NCBI RefSeq assembly: GCF_006741185.1
Contig: NZ_AP019379.1
Location: 523,782 to 587,781, forward strand
Direction of reading: 5' to 3'
DNA length: 64,000 bases
Source: Buchnera aphidicola (Nipponaphis monzeni)
Lineage (GTDB): Bacteria; Pseudomonadota; Gammaproteobacteria; Enterobacterales; Enterobacteriaceae
Shown here in pieces: positions 10,978-20,294 of the stretch (the first letter of the stretch is position 1; each line of letters begins with the position of its first letter). Below the pieces are notes generated by a model that was given only the letters and a program-made list of their open reading frames with translations, searched no databases and had not been told where the DNA came from. Both the position numbers and the translations under genes were made by a program.

Positions 10978-11669
10978 TTTTTTTATTAATAATAATTTGT
11001 TATTGTTAAATAAAATCCAATAATTAATTTATTGGTAGTAATTTTTAATTTTCTTAAATACATAAATACACATATGTTGTAGTATAAATATACTTAATAT
11101 GACCTATAATAAGAAATATAAATCTGTAAAATAATTTATTAATATTCATCCTATGATACATAGAATTATTAAAAAATGTTAATTATCCATTTATTATATC
11201 TGTTACTTCAAAAAAATGTAAACAATAGTTTCTAAAAATTATATTATCTCTAGTATTATGAGTATACCAAAAATTACAAATACTATTAATAAATAGTAAT
11301 ATATTGTTACCCATTTAAACAATATATTTTTTGTTTTTAAAAATATTATTTTTTTTAATAAATACAATGTATGTATTCAATATATTATTACAAAAAAATT
11401 CACAATACCAAAAATTTTCAATATTAATTTTATACGTAAATTAAAAAAAATAATTACATCTCTACTAAAATAAATATACTTATAAAGTAAATCTACTATA
11501 TATAAAAATACTTAAATTTGATATAATACACATTAGAAATAATTAAATTATACTTAAATCACTAATAACAAATTTTTAAATAAAATTTACATACAAGATG
11601 TGATTGTTTTACCGTAACATTAATTATTTTAAAAAAAAATATTTTGAATTTATCCAAGCGTTAAAAAAA
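10978..11669. other. Spacer between aroK and tRNA-Ser with a long open stretch
   Basis: Mostly A/T filler. On the minus strand one frame from an ATG at 11312-11314 runs 43 codons to a stop at 11183-11185, then a further 42 codons to a stop at 11054-11056. I do not recognise the product and no ribosome-binding site is evident; it may be a decayed gene. Confidence 0.4.
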
Positions 11670-11758
11670 GGTGAGATGTCCGAGAGGCTTAAGGAGCACG
11701 CCTGGAAAGTGTGTATACGTTATAATTCGTATCAAGGGTTCGAATCCCTTTCTCACCA
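11670..11758 (+). tRNA. serT-like: tRNA-Ser (anticodon GGA)
   Basis: A class-II tRNA with a long variable arm. The acceptor stem GGTGAGA/TCTCACC closes, the anticodon loop CTGGAAA gives anticodon GGA, and the T arm GGGTTCGAATCCC is canonical. It resembles the E. coli tRNA-Ser(GGA). The discriminator base reads A where the E. coli gene has G. CCA is not encoded. Confidence 0.95.
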
Positions 11759-12281
11759 TTAAAAATATATTTAATCACTTACATATTAAAAATATAAGTA
11801 ATATTTTATAACTAAAATAATTTTTTACATTGTTTTAATAATAAAATTTTTTTATAATAAAATTATCTTTTATATACTTAAAACTTATTTCAAAAACGTT
11901 TGATATAAAATATAAATATTCAATTAAAATTAAATTAATTACTATTTATAGTATAAAAAATACATATAATATAATATAATATGTATATCTAACAAAAATT
12001 AGAATAAATAATTTTAAGTGTTATATAACTAATTATTTATTAACCGCTCTTTTTAAGAAATATTATAAAAAAATTTAAATGTTTTAAATAGAAAATATTT
12101 TTTTATAATTATAAAAAACATATATACGTAATATTAAAGAATTTAAAAATATAAAAAATATGTTTTAATAACAAATTAAAAACATAAATAATATTAAATT
12201 AAATAATAACATTATTTTTTATAAATGAGATCACATTAAATAATACTATTTTTATAACATGTAATAAATTATTTAATAATG
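11759..12281. other. Gene-free spacer between tRNA-Ser and nfuA
   Basis: About 520 bp of A/T-rich sequence with short alternating AT runs; no coding frame, tRNA or strong hairpin recognised. Confidence 0.6.
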
Positions 12282-12857
12282 TTAATAATAAGAATGTCGT
12301 CCATATTCATGTTTAGTAATATCTTTAACTTCTGACAATTCACTAAAATTTAGCAACAACTGTTTTTCTATTCCTTCTTTAAAAGTCTGACTAGACATAG
12401 AACATCCATTACATCCTCCATGAAATTTTAAACGTGCACAACCCTCTTTTGTAATCTCAATTAAAACAACTTTACCTCCATGTTTAGATAATTCTACATT
12501 AATTTTAGATTGTATAAAATATTCAACTCTATCATTTAAACTAGATTGTTTTGTAGGAGGTTTTAATTTTACATAAGGTGCTTTAAGAAGTAATTCATAT
12601 TGAGTATTATTATAAACTAAATCAATACTAGAATCTTTCAAATATTTAGCAATTTTGCAATTAATAAATATATTAAAATTTGTGAACTGCAATTGAATAT
12701 CATCATTCGTAAGCTCTTTATCAGAACAATATGTTAAACCACAATCAGCATAATATGTTCCAGGATTTAAAACAAAAATTCTAATATTAGTACCTTTTTT
12801 TTCCTTTTTTAACAAATTACTAAGATAATTTTCTGCTTTATTAGATATTATTAACAT
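12282..12857 (-). CDS. nfuA: Fe-S carrier protein NfuA
   Basis: NfuA accepts a cluster from the Isc system and delivers it to targets. From the Met at 12857 the protein is 191 residues, the same length as E. coli NfuA; five codons upstream of it lack a counterpart. The degenerate A-type N-domain (NPGTYYADCGLTYC near 32-44) is followed by the Nfu domain with RVEYFIQSKIN, HGGKVVLIEI and the cluster-binding C149-x2-C152 in GGCNGCSM. It ends HEYGRHSYY, as in E. coli. It is divergent from bioH. It complements the minimal isc operon near 60 kb. Confidence 0.95.
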   Translation of the reverse strand: MLIISNKAENYLSNLLKKEKKGTNIRIFVLNPGTYYADCGLTYCSDKELTNDDIQLQFTNFNIFINCKIAKYLKDSSIDLVYNNTQYELLLKAPYVKLKPPTKQSSLNDRVEYFIQSKINVELSKHGGKVVLIEITKEGCARLKFHGGCNGCSMSSQTFKEGIEKQLLLNFSELSEVKDITKHEYGRHSYY

Positions 12858-13019
12858 GATACACTTTCGCAAATAGAATATTTTATTAATTTTAACATAA
12901 TTAAAAAAATAAAAAACTTAATAATTTAAGATTGTTCTTTATTTTAAAGACAATAAATAATATTAAAGTCTTTTTAAAATAATAAAACATATATAATAAT
13001 ATTTAATATTACAAAATTT

Positions 13020-13805
13020 ATGAAAACTTTTCGTTGGGATATAAGAGGTCAAGGGAAAATTAATATAGTATTATTACATGGATGGGGGATAAACTATAAT
13101 ATTTGGGATGCAATTATTAATACACTTTCTTCAAAATTTAAATGTTACATAATAGATTTGCCTGGATTTGGAAAAAATATAAATTATCCTTTTATGAATA
13201 TTAAAAAATTAACAAATATGTTAATATCAAAATTACCTAAAAATTCTATTTGGTTAGGTTGGTCTATGGGGGCACTAATTATAAACTATATGAATATAAA
13301 ATTTGAGAAAAATATACATGCTATAATTAATATATGTTATTCACCATGTTTTATACAAAAAAATGATTGGGTAGGAATTCCAATTAATATTCTTCAAAAT
13401 TTTTTTAATCAAATTAAACATAATTATTATAAAACAATATCTCAATTCTTAAAGTCACAAGTACCAATAAATAAATTTTTAAATAACAATTTTATTTTAA
13501 ATAATATAATTAAAAATTTATTAATACAACCTAAACCTTCTATTTTTACACTTGAAAAATATTTAAATATAATTATTAATATTGATTTAAGAAAATATTT
13601 ATCAAAATTTACTACTCCCTCGTTAAGTTTATATGGAGAATTAGATATGTTAGTACAGCACCGTATAACAAAAAATATTAACAAATTATACCCAAAAAAC
13701 TATTCATACATTATTAAAAAATCAGGTCATATACCGTTTATTTCACATCCTGAAGCCACTGTTCAAAAAATGTTATTATTTATAAAAAATGTTATAAAAA
13801 ATTAA
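13020..13805 (+). CDS. bioH: Pimeloyl-ACP methyl ester carboxylesterase
   Basis: BioH hydrolyses pimeloyl-ACP methyl ester to release the biotin precursor pimeloyl-ACP. The 261-residue alpha/beta hydrolase starts with the oxyanion motif LLHGWGINYNIW (residues 18-29) and has the nucleophile elbow GWSMG with Ser82, as in E. coli. Asp in LYGELDMLVQH and His in KKSGHIPFISHPE complete the triad. It is divergent from nfuA; E. coli bioH and nfuA are also neighbours. Retention implies the late biotin pathway exists elsewhere in the genome, which cannot be checked here. Confidence 0.92.
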   Translation: MKTFRWDIRGQGKINIVLLHGWGINYNIWDAIINTLSSKFKCYIIDLPGFGKNINYPFMNIKKLTNMLISKLPKNSIWLGWSMGALIINYMNIKFEKNIHAIINICYSPCFIQKNDWVGIPINILQNFFNQIKHNYYKTISQFLKSQVPINKFLNNNFILNNIIKNLLIQPKPSIFTLEKYLNIIINIDLRKYLSKFTTPSLSLYGELDMLVQHRITKNINKLYPKNYSYIIKKSGHIPFISHPEATVQKMLLFIKNVIKN

Positions 13806-13967
13806 TATTGCAAAAAAAAATATTTAAAATACACATTAATAACAAAATACACTTTAAACCGTTACATATATAATACACTATATTCAATCTAGCACTTAAA
13901 TAATGTTTATAAAAAGTTATTTATAAAAATTTATATAAAATTTTTATATATAATATTCTATTTTACT

Positions 13968-14498
13968 TTAAAAGGGTATTTCGTCATCAAATTCTGATTC
14001 TATATCACTGCTTCTAGAAAGATCTTTTTTTAAATAATGATGTTGATCTGTATTAATCGATACTTTATTTCTGTTTGTTTTCTTTGTTTGATTGCTAGCA
14101 GAAGCATTTGCAGAAGAATCTGATAATTTAGATGCAGAAGCACTGGCAACTCGAGTACCAAGCATTTGCATTGTTCCACCAATGTTTACAACAATTTCTG
14201 TAATGTAACGTTCTACACCATTTTGATCTTGCCATTTCCTAGTTTGTAAAGAACCTTCTATATATACTTGAGAACCTTTATGTAAATATTCTTTTGCAAT
14301 TTCTGCTAATTTACTAAATATTACCACTCGATGCCACTCTGTTCTTTCTTTCATTTCACCTGTATTTTTATCTTTCCAAAATTCTGAGGTAGCTAAATTA
14401 ATATTAGTAACTGCACTACCATTCGGCATATAACGAATTTCTGGATCTTGTCCTAAATGACCAATTATAATAACTTTGTTAACACCTCTACTAGCCAT
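13968..14498 (-). CDS. ssb: Single-stranded DNA-binding protein
   Basis: SSB coats single-stranded DNA and recruits replication and repair partners. The 176-residue protein begins [20 protein letters not shown], and its OB fold (about 1-112) includes [29 protein letters not shown] low-complexity Ser/Asn linker follows, and the acidic tip DDEIPF, the partner-binding tail, is intact. Keeping the tip suggests that interactions with other replication or repair proteins persist. It is divergent from dnaB across a 1-kb spacer. Confidence 0.97.
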   Translation of the reverse strand: MASRGVNKVIIIGHLGQDPEIRYMPNGSAVTNINLATSEFWKDKNTGEMKERTEWHRVVIFSKLAEIAKEYLHKGSQVYIEGSLQTRKWQDQNGVERYITEIVVNIGGTMQMLGTRVASASASKLSDSSANASASNQTKKTNRNKVSINTDQHHYLKKDLSRSSDIESEFDDEIPF

Positions 14499-14657
14499 AC
14501 TAAATAATCCTCTAATGTTCTCAAATAAATTTACACAAAAAAATATTATTTCAAAATTATTTAAAAAATTATATTTAAAAAATTTAATTTAATTATATAA
14601 ACCACTTTTAAAAAAATATTGTAGACGCAATATATAAGAAATCTAACTACACTATTT

Positions 14658-14689
14658 TATATATCTATATATTTATATATTTATATATT
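14658..14689. repeat. Tandem repeat, 4 x 8 bp (TATATATT-type)
   Basis: Four head-to-tail copies of an 8-bp unit, the first reading TATATATC and the next three TATATATT. It is a short AT microsatellite in the ssb-dnaB spacer. Confidence 0.8.
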
Positions 14690-15305
14690 ATAGTTATAAT
14701 AATCATATTTTTTATACTTTAAACAAAAAAAATTACATATCAAATATATGACTTAATTGTTGTATTATAATTCATTTTATAAATATAGGCAATTTTTTAA
14801 TAACTACTCACATATTTTTTAAAATAAATTCATTGTTTAATTAAATATTAAAATAGTAATATTTTTAATAAAATGTTTTTTTATAAATTTCTTTTAAAGA
14901 TATCATTTAAATAACATTTAAACAATTTGTTTATAATAATATTATAATAAAAAAAGTAACAATTAATATACTTATTAATAACAAATACTAATTTTAGTTA
15001 TATAATTAAAAAACTTAAAAAAAATTATTATATACTATCCACTATATTTTTAAATATTAAAAAAATGAATTGAAATGTAAACATATTATTACTCATATTA
15101 TTAACATTAAATAATGTTTATTAATTTTAATAATATTAGAAACATATTAAAAATTAAAATTTGTATATTATATTGCTATATATATAAAACTCTTAAATAC
15201 ATATCAAATATATATCTATTTGAAACTTTTAAAAAAACTAAAACTTAGTTTTTATATTACGTAAGATTTAATTAACATTATTTTCAAATAAAAAACACTT
15301 AGCAT

Positions 15306-15331
15306 TATCCTAATATAGGATATTTTTTTTA
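15306..15331 (+). terminator. Hairpin plus T-tract without an upstream gene
   Basis: TATCCTA (15306-15312) and TAGGATA (15316-15322) form a perfect 7-bp stem with a 3-nt loop, directly followed by a run of eight T. This is the form of an intrinsic terminator on the plus strand, but no plus-strand gene lies between 14499 and this point. It sits about 185 bp upstream of dnaB and could be an attenuator or the end of an unannotated RNA. Confidence 0.45.
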
Positions 15332-15516
15332 AAAAAAAATGTTTTTTACTAACAATGATATCTTATTTTTTAAATAAAAATGTAATTTAATCATATTAAT
15401 ACATCATTTTAAAAAGTAATTTAATATTTAAGAACATCGATAAAATACATTCCAATCTTATTCTATATTAATATTTAACTTAACAGATACCTATAATTTT
15501 TGGTATGTTATAACAC

Positions 15517-16917
15517 ATGGACAAAAAAAAAATATCTAAAAAAAAATATAATAATCATACATACGGATTTAAAATACTTCCACATTCTTTAGAAGCTGAA
15601 CAATCTGTTTTAGGAGGATTAATGCTTGACAACGAACGTTGGGATACTGTTTCAGAACGTATAGTAGCTGATGATTTCTTTAATCAACAACACCAAATCA
15701 TATTTAAAGAAATGCAACATTTATTAGATTTAGGACGACCTATTGATTTAATAACTCTTTCGGAATCTCTTGAACATAATGGAAAATTAGAAAAAGTAGG
15801 TCACTTTTCCTATTTAGCAGAACTATCTAAAAACACACCTAGTACAGCTAATATCACTGCATATGCTGACATAGTAAGAGAACGAGCTATGGTCAGAGAA
15901 ATTATTACCGTAGGTAACAACATAGTTAATGAAGGATATAATTTACAAGGAAAAAAAAGTGAAGATTTATTAGATTATGCTGAATCTAATGTTTTTAAAA
16001 TCGCAGAAAAAAGACTAAAAAAAGATTCTGGACCAAAAAATATAGAACAAATTTTAGATGCTACTATTACTAATATTGAAAAACTTTTCAAAAATCCTAT
16101 TAACGGAGTAACTGGAATTAATACAGGATATCAAGATCTTAATAAAAAAACCGCTGGACTACAACGATCAGAATTAATTATTATAGCTGCTAGACCATCT
16201 ATGGGAAAAACTACCTTTGCAATGAATTTATGTGAAAATATAGCTATGATTTATAATAAACCGGTATTAATTTTTAGTTTAGAGATGCCAGTTGAACAAA
16301 TAATGATACGTATGTTAGCTTCATTATCTAGAGTAAATCAAACACATATTCGAACAGGACAACTTAACGATGAAGATTGGTCTAGAATATCTGGAACTAT
16401 AAACATTTTATTAAAGAAAAAAAATATTTATATTGACGATTCATCAGGATTAACTCCTGGAGAAGTACGTTCTAGAGCTAGAAAAATTTATCGAGAAAAT
16501 AAAGGGTTAAGCTTAATTATGATAGACTATTTACAATTAATGAGAGTTCCATACTTATCAGAAAACAGAACATTAGAAATAGCAGAAATTTCACGTACTT
16601 TAAAATCTTTAGCAAAAGAATTACAAGTACCTATAATTGCATTATCACAATTAAATCGTGCATTAGAACAACGTTCGGACAAACGACCTGTAAATTCAGA
16701 TTTAAGAGAATCTGGTTCTTTAGAGCAAGATGCTGACCTAATAATGTTTATTTACCGTGATGAAGTTTATCATGAAGATAGTGACTTAAAAGGAATAGCT
16801 GAAATTATTATAGGTAAACATAGAAATGGTCCTATAGGCACTATTCGATTAACATTTAATGGACATTGGTCTAGATTCGATAATTATGCAGGCCAATACT
16901 CTGAAAAAAGTACATAA
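15517..16917 (+). CDS. dnaB: Replicative DNA helicase DnaB
   Basis: DnaB is the hexameric 5'-3' helicase of the replication fork. The 466-residue protein has the N-terminal domain (LPHSLEAEQSVLGGLMLDNERWD near 21-43), a linker, and a RecA-type ATPase domain. That domain has Walker A ARPSMGKTT at 225-233, the Walker B segment LIMIDYLQLM, and the QLNRALEQRSDKRPVNSDLRESGSLEQDAD motif. The start ATG is followed by a Lys-rich leader. A hairpin with a T-rich tail lies just after the stop. The length is close to the E. coli protein. Confidence 0.98.
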   Translation: MDKKKISKKKYNNHTYGFKILPHSLEAEQSVLGGLMLDNERWDTVSERIVADDFFNQQHQIIFKEMQHLLDLGRPIDLITLSESLEHNGKLEKVGHFSYLAELSKNTPSTANITAYADIVRERAMVREIITVGNNIVNEGYNLQGKKSEDLLDYAESNVFKIAEKRLKKDSGPKNIEQILDATITNIEKLFKNPINGVTGINTGYQDLNKKTAGLQRSELIIIAARPSMGKTTFAMNLCENIAMIYNKPVLIFSLEMPVEQIMIRMLASLSRVNQTHIRTGQLNDEDWSRISGTINILLKKKNIYIDDSSGLTPGEVRSRARKIYRENKGLSLIMIDYLQLMRVPYLSENRTLEIAEISRTLKSLAKELQVPIIALSQLNRALEQRSDKRPVNSDLRESGSLEQDADLIMFIYRDEVYHEDSDLKGIAEIIIGKHRNGPIGTIRLTFNGHWSRFDNYAGQYSEKST

Positions 16918-16922
16918 AAAAA

Positions 16923-16970
16923 TTTTTTATTAAAATGATCATATTTAATAAAAAATGATTTTTTATTTTT
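16923..16970 (+). terminator. Intrinsic terminator of dnaB
   Basis: TTTTTTATTAAA (16923-16934) and TTTAATAAAAAA (16944-16955) form a perfect 12-bp stem with a 9-nt loop six bases after the dnaB stop. A T-rich tail follows. Confidence 0.65.
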
Positions 16971-17264
16971 GTAAATGATTTACTTCTTTTACATTAATAA
17001 TATTTAAAATAAAATAAACAATTGTATATTTAATATACTATTTTTATAAATATTATTTATCCATAATTATTTAACGTATTTTTAAATAAGCACACCACAC
17101 ATTTTTAAAACATATTTTATCATTCTAACAAATACATATATGTAATAAAATTACAAATATATATAGTTTATATATAATTTATGAGTATCTAAAAAAATGT
17201 TTATATTAGATACAATAACTATTGAAAAACAATTTAAATACATACTTAAATTAAACGTTTTAAT

Positions 17265-17308
17265 TGTTTATAATACTATTTAATATAAATTAAATAGTAT
17301 TATAAACA
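17265..17308. repeat. Perfect 20-bp inverted repeat with 4-nt loop
   Basis: Arms 17265-17284 and 17289-17308 are exact reverse complements around the loop ATAA. It lies 350 bp past dnaB and 170 bp before gshB, so it is too far from dnaB to be its main terminator. Confidence 0.85.
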
Positions 17309-17476
17309 TAAAAATCATTTTAAAAAAATTTGTTTAATTTAAATATTTTTTATTTATATAACAAATATCATCAATATTAATTGTTGAAAATATATTTTAA
17401 AAATGCAAAAATACATCTAAAACAATTTTTAAAAAAAATTAAACACTATCAAAACAATAATATGTAAATATAAATT

Positions 17477-18442
17477 ATGAACATTAAATTAGGTGTAATA
17501 ATGGATCCTATTAATACAATTAATAAAGAAAAGGATTCAACAATTGCTGTTTTAATAGCAGCACAAGAAAGAAATTATCAAATTTACTATATAAAAATAA
17601 ATGATTTATACCTGTATTCAGGAAAGTCTTACGCAACTACTAAACGGATTACCTTTTTCAAAAATTGTCAACAATGGTTTTCATTGAATAAGCAACAAGA
17701 AATTCCATTATCTTTTTTAGATGTTATTTTGATTAGAAAAAATCCTCCATTTGATTTAACATTTCTTTACGCTACGCAAATACTTGAATTTGCTGAGAAA
17801 CAAGAAAATGTACTAATGATTAATAAACCTAAAAGTTTGAGGGATTGTAATGAAAAAATATTTGCAAGTTATTTTACAAAAATTATTCCAAATACTTTAA
17901 TTACAAATAAAACATTACAAATTAAAAATTTTTACAAAAAATATAAGGATATTATCTTTAAACCATTAGATGGAATGGGAGGATCTTCTATTTTTCGTGT
18001 TAAGCCCAATGATCCTAATTTTTCTGTAATTATAGAAACAATGACTAAAAATAATACTTCATACTGTATGGTACAATCTTATATACCAGATATAAAAAAT
18101 GGAGATAAAAGAATATTAATTCTACATGGTCATCCTATTCCATATTGTTTAGCTAGAATACCTCAAAATAATGAAACTAGAGGTAATTTAGCCGCAGGAG
18201 GAAAGGCCCGACCTCAACAATTAGATGAAAATGATTATAAAATATCTAATATAATTTCGCCTATATTACAAAAAAAAGGTTTATTATTTGTAGGAATAGA
18301 TGTTATAGGTAAAAAACTTACAGAAATTAATGTAACAAGTCCTACCGGAATTTGCGAAATAGAAAAGTTTTTTTCTATTTCAATCACTAAAATTTTTCTA
18401 AAAGGAATTGAAAAATTACTAAAAAAAAATAAAATTAACTAA
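17477..18442 (+). CDS. gshB: Glutathione synthetase
   Basis: GshB joins gamma-glutamylcysteine and glycine with ATP to make glutathione. The 321-residue ATP-grasp protein starts MNIKLGVIMDPINTINKEKDST and has INKPKSLRDCNEKIFA, the ATP-grasp core DIIFKPLDGMGGSSIFRV and DIKNGDKRILILHG. The glycine-rich loop ETRGNLAAGGKA and the metal-binding EINVTSPTGICEIEKF follow, in the E. coli order. It lies upstream of ruvX as in E. coli (gshB-yqgE-yqgF), with yqgE missing. Confidence 0.97.
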   Translation: MNIKLGVIMDPINTINKEKDSTIAVLIAAQERNYQIYYIKINDLYLYSGKSYATTKRITFFKNCQQWFSLNKQQEIPLSFLDVILIRKNPPFDLTFLYATQILEFAEKQENVLMINKPKSLRDCNEKIFASYFTKIIPNTLITNKTLQIKNFYKKYKDIIFKPLDGMGGSSIFRVKPNDPNFSVIIETMTKNNTSYCMVQSYIPDIKNGDKRILILHGHPIPYCLARIPQNNETRGNLAAGGKARPQQLDENDYKISNIISPILQKKGLLFVGIDVIGKKLTEINVTSPTGICEIEKFFSISITKIFLKGIEKLLKKNKIN

Positions 18443-18900
18443 ATAAATTATAATATAAATGATATATTCTATATACAATAAATATATACAAATAACATCT
18501 AACAATTAGTACAAAAATATTACTAATATTTATACAAAACTATTATCATTAATAATTGTGTTATTTATAAAATTTATTACTACTAATAATATTTAATATT
18601 ATTAAAATTTACTTCATGTATTTTTATATAAAAAAATTAATTTAGTACATATTAAAATAATATTTTATTTATATTTTTAATATCTTAAAAATAACGACAA
18701 TGTTTCAAATAAAAAATATATAAAAAATAATATTTTTATAAGTTTAATTAATAATTAACCTTAATTAAAGTACAAATTAATTGCAATGAATATTGCAAAA
18801 AAACTTAATTATATTTATCTATTTTATAAAATTAAAAATTAACATCATCATGTTAATATACATAAATACATAAAAATTTTTAAATATTGGACATATAATA
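18443..18900. other. Spacer between gshB and ruvX
   Basis: About 460 bp without a gene, where E. coli has yqgE. A 7-bp stem (TTGCAAT at 18781-18787 with ATTGCAA at 18792-18798) lies about 100 bp before ruvX. Otherwise A/T filler. Confidence 0.55.
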
Positions 18901-19308
18901 ATGCTATATTTATCTTTTGATTTTGGAATAAAAAATATTGGTGCGGCTATTGGACAAAATATTACTAATACAGCTAATATTTTACAATCAATAAAATCTA
19001 TAAATAAGGTTCCTAATTGGACTATTATTGAAAATATGTTATTAGAATGGAAACCATCTATAATAGTTGTTGGATATCCTTTAAATATTGATGGAACTAA
19101 GCAAAAAATTACAAAAAAAGTAGAAGAATTTGCTAACATAATATATACACAATTTAATATCCCTGTTAATCTTCATGACGAAAGATTAACTACAGTTGAA
19201 GCAAGAAATATAATATTTAAAAAATATGGATATAAAAAATTAACTAAGAATAATATAGATTCTTTTTCTGCATTAATAATATTAGAAAGTTGGCTATCAT
19301 CTTTTTAA
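18901..19308 (+). CDS. ruvX: RuvX/YqgF-family putative pre-16S rRNA nuclease
   Basis: This RNase H-fold family is linked to 16S rRNA 5'-end maturation and was once thought to be a Holliday-junction resolvase. The 135-residue protein has the first acidic motif LSFDFGIKNIGAAIGQ near the start, IIVVGYPLNIDGTKQKITKKVEEFA near residues 55-80, VNLHDERLTTVEA near 95, and the C-terminal NIDSFSALIILESWL with the last acidic residue. The length is typical. It is followed by yggS and hemW, as in the E. coli yqgF-yggS-yggW neighbourhood. Confidence 0.93.
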   Translation: MLYLSFDFGIKNIGAAIGQNITNTANILQSIKSINKVPNWTIIENMLLEWKPSIIVVGYPLNIDGTKQKITKKVEEFANIIYTQFNIPVNLHDERLTTVEARNIIFKKYGYKKLTKNNIDSFSALIILESWLSSF

Positions 19309-19362
19309 CAACATTATTTTTAAAAAAATACAATTTTTTTCTAATTAATAAAGATAACTTTA

Positions 19363-20046
19363 ATGAATAATATACAAAAAAATTTAATTAACTTACAAAA
19401 TAAAATTATTAAAATAACAAATAAAATACATAGAAAATCACAAGATATTAAATTAATAGTAGTTAGTAAAAATCAATCTATTAATAATATTAAAAAAATC
19501 GCTTCTTTAGGAATATTCAGATTTGGGGAAAATTATATTCAAGAAAGTATTCAAAAAATTCAAAATATACAAAAAAAATTAGAATGGCATTTTATTGGGA
19601 AAATTCAATCTAATAAAATTAAATATATAGCTCAATTATTTCATTGGTGCCACTCTATAGAAAATACTAAAACAGCATTGTTATTAAATAACAAAATAAA
19701 TAAAAATGCACCCCCTTTAAACGTTTTAATACAACTTAACGTTAATAAAGAACTAACTAAACAAGGCATAACACTTAATAATTTATTTATATTATCAAAA
19801 TATATTTCTCAATTATCAAATTTAAAATTAAGAGGTATTATGGCGTTACCTATATTTACAAATAATTATAATAAACAATTACAACATCATGCTCAAGTAT
19901 ACACTGTTTTTGCAAAATTAAAAAAAATATATCCTAGTATAGATACATTATCTTTAGGCACTTCTCATGATATGAAATCTGCAATAATTTCTGGAAGTAC
20001 TATGATAAGAATAGGTACACAAATATTTAATCCTAAAAATTACTAA
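19363..20046 (+). CDS. yggS: PLP homeostasis protein YggS
   Basis: YggS belongs to the COG0325/PLPBP family, which binds pyridoxal phosphate without known catalysis and affects PLP and amino-acid homeostasis. The 227-residue protein has the PLP lysine in LIVVSKNQSI near residue 36, FGENYIQES near 58-66, EWHFIGKIQSNK, HSIENTKTA, LRGIMALP and the C-terminal TLSLGTSHDMKSAIISGSTMIRIGTQIF. All the family motifs are present. It lies 54 bp after ruvX on the same strand. Confidence 0.94.
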   Translation: MNNIQKNLINLQNKIIKITNKIHRKSQDIKLIVVSKNQSINNIKKIASLGIFRFGENYIQESIQKIQNIQKKLEWHFIGKIQSNKIKYIAQLFHWCHSIENTKTALLLNNKINKNAPPLNVLIQLNVNKELTKQGITLNNLFILSKYISQLSNLKLRGIMALPIFTNNYNKQLQHHAQVYTVFAKLKKIYPSIDTLSLGTSHDMKSAIISGSTMIRIGTQIFNPKNY

Positions 20047-20294
20047 TTTAACAATATTAAAATAAAATATACACTTTTAAAAATATAATTTTAAATACCA
20101 AATAACTAAATAATATTTAATAAACAAACTCAGTATGAAAATAACATTTTTAATAATTAAACTATATAATAATATAATTAAACAACTTTTATTCTTTTAA
20201 GAACATAAATTATTAACAAAAAAAATTGTACAATTAATAACCACTATTATTTTAAACAACCTTTATAAACCCATAAAATACAGTTATTGTTTAT

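Larger units (their letters stand above)
14499..15516. other. 1-kb divergent spacer between ssb and dnaB
   Basis: Holds both promoter regions but no gene. It contains a four-copy 8-bp AT tandem repeat (14658-14689) and a hairpin followed by a T tract on the plus strand (15306-15331). The remainder is A/T filler. Confidence 0.6.
16918..17476. other. Spacer between dnaB and gshB
   Basis: About 560 bp with no gene. It holds the dnaB terminator at its left end and a separate 20-bp perfect inverted repeat at 17265-17308. The rest is A/T filler. Confidence 0.65.
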
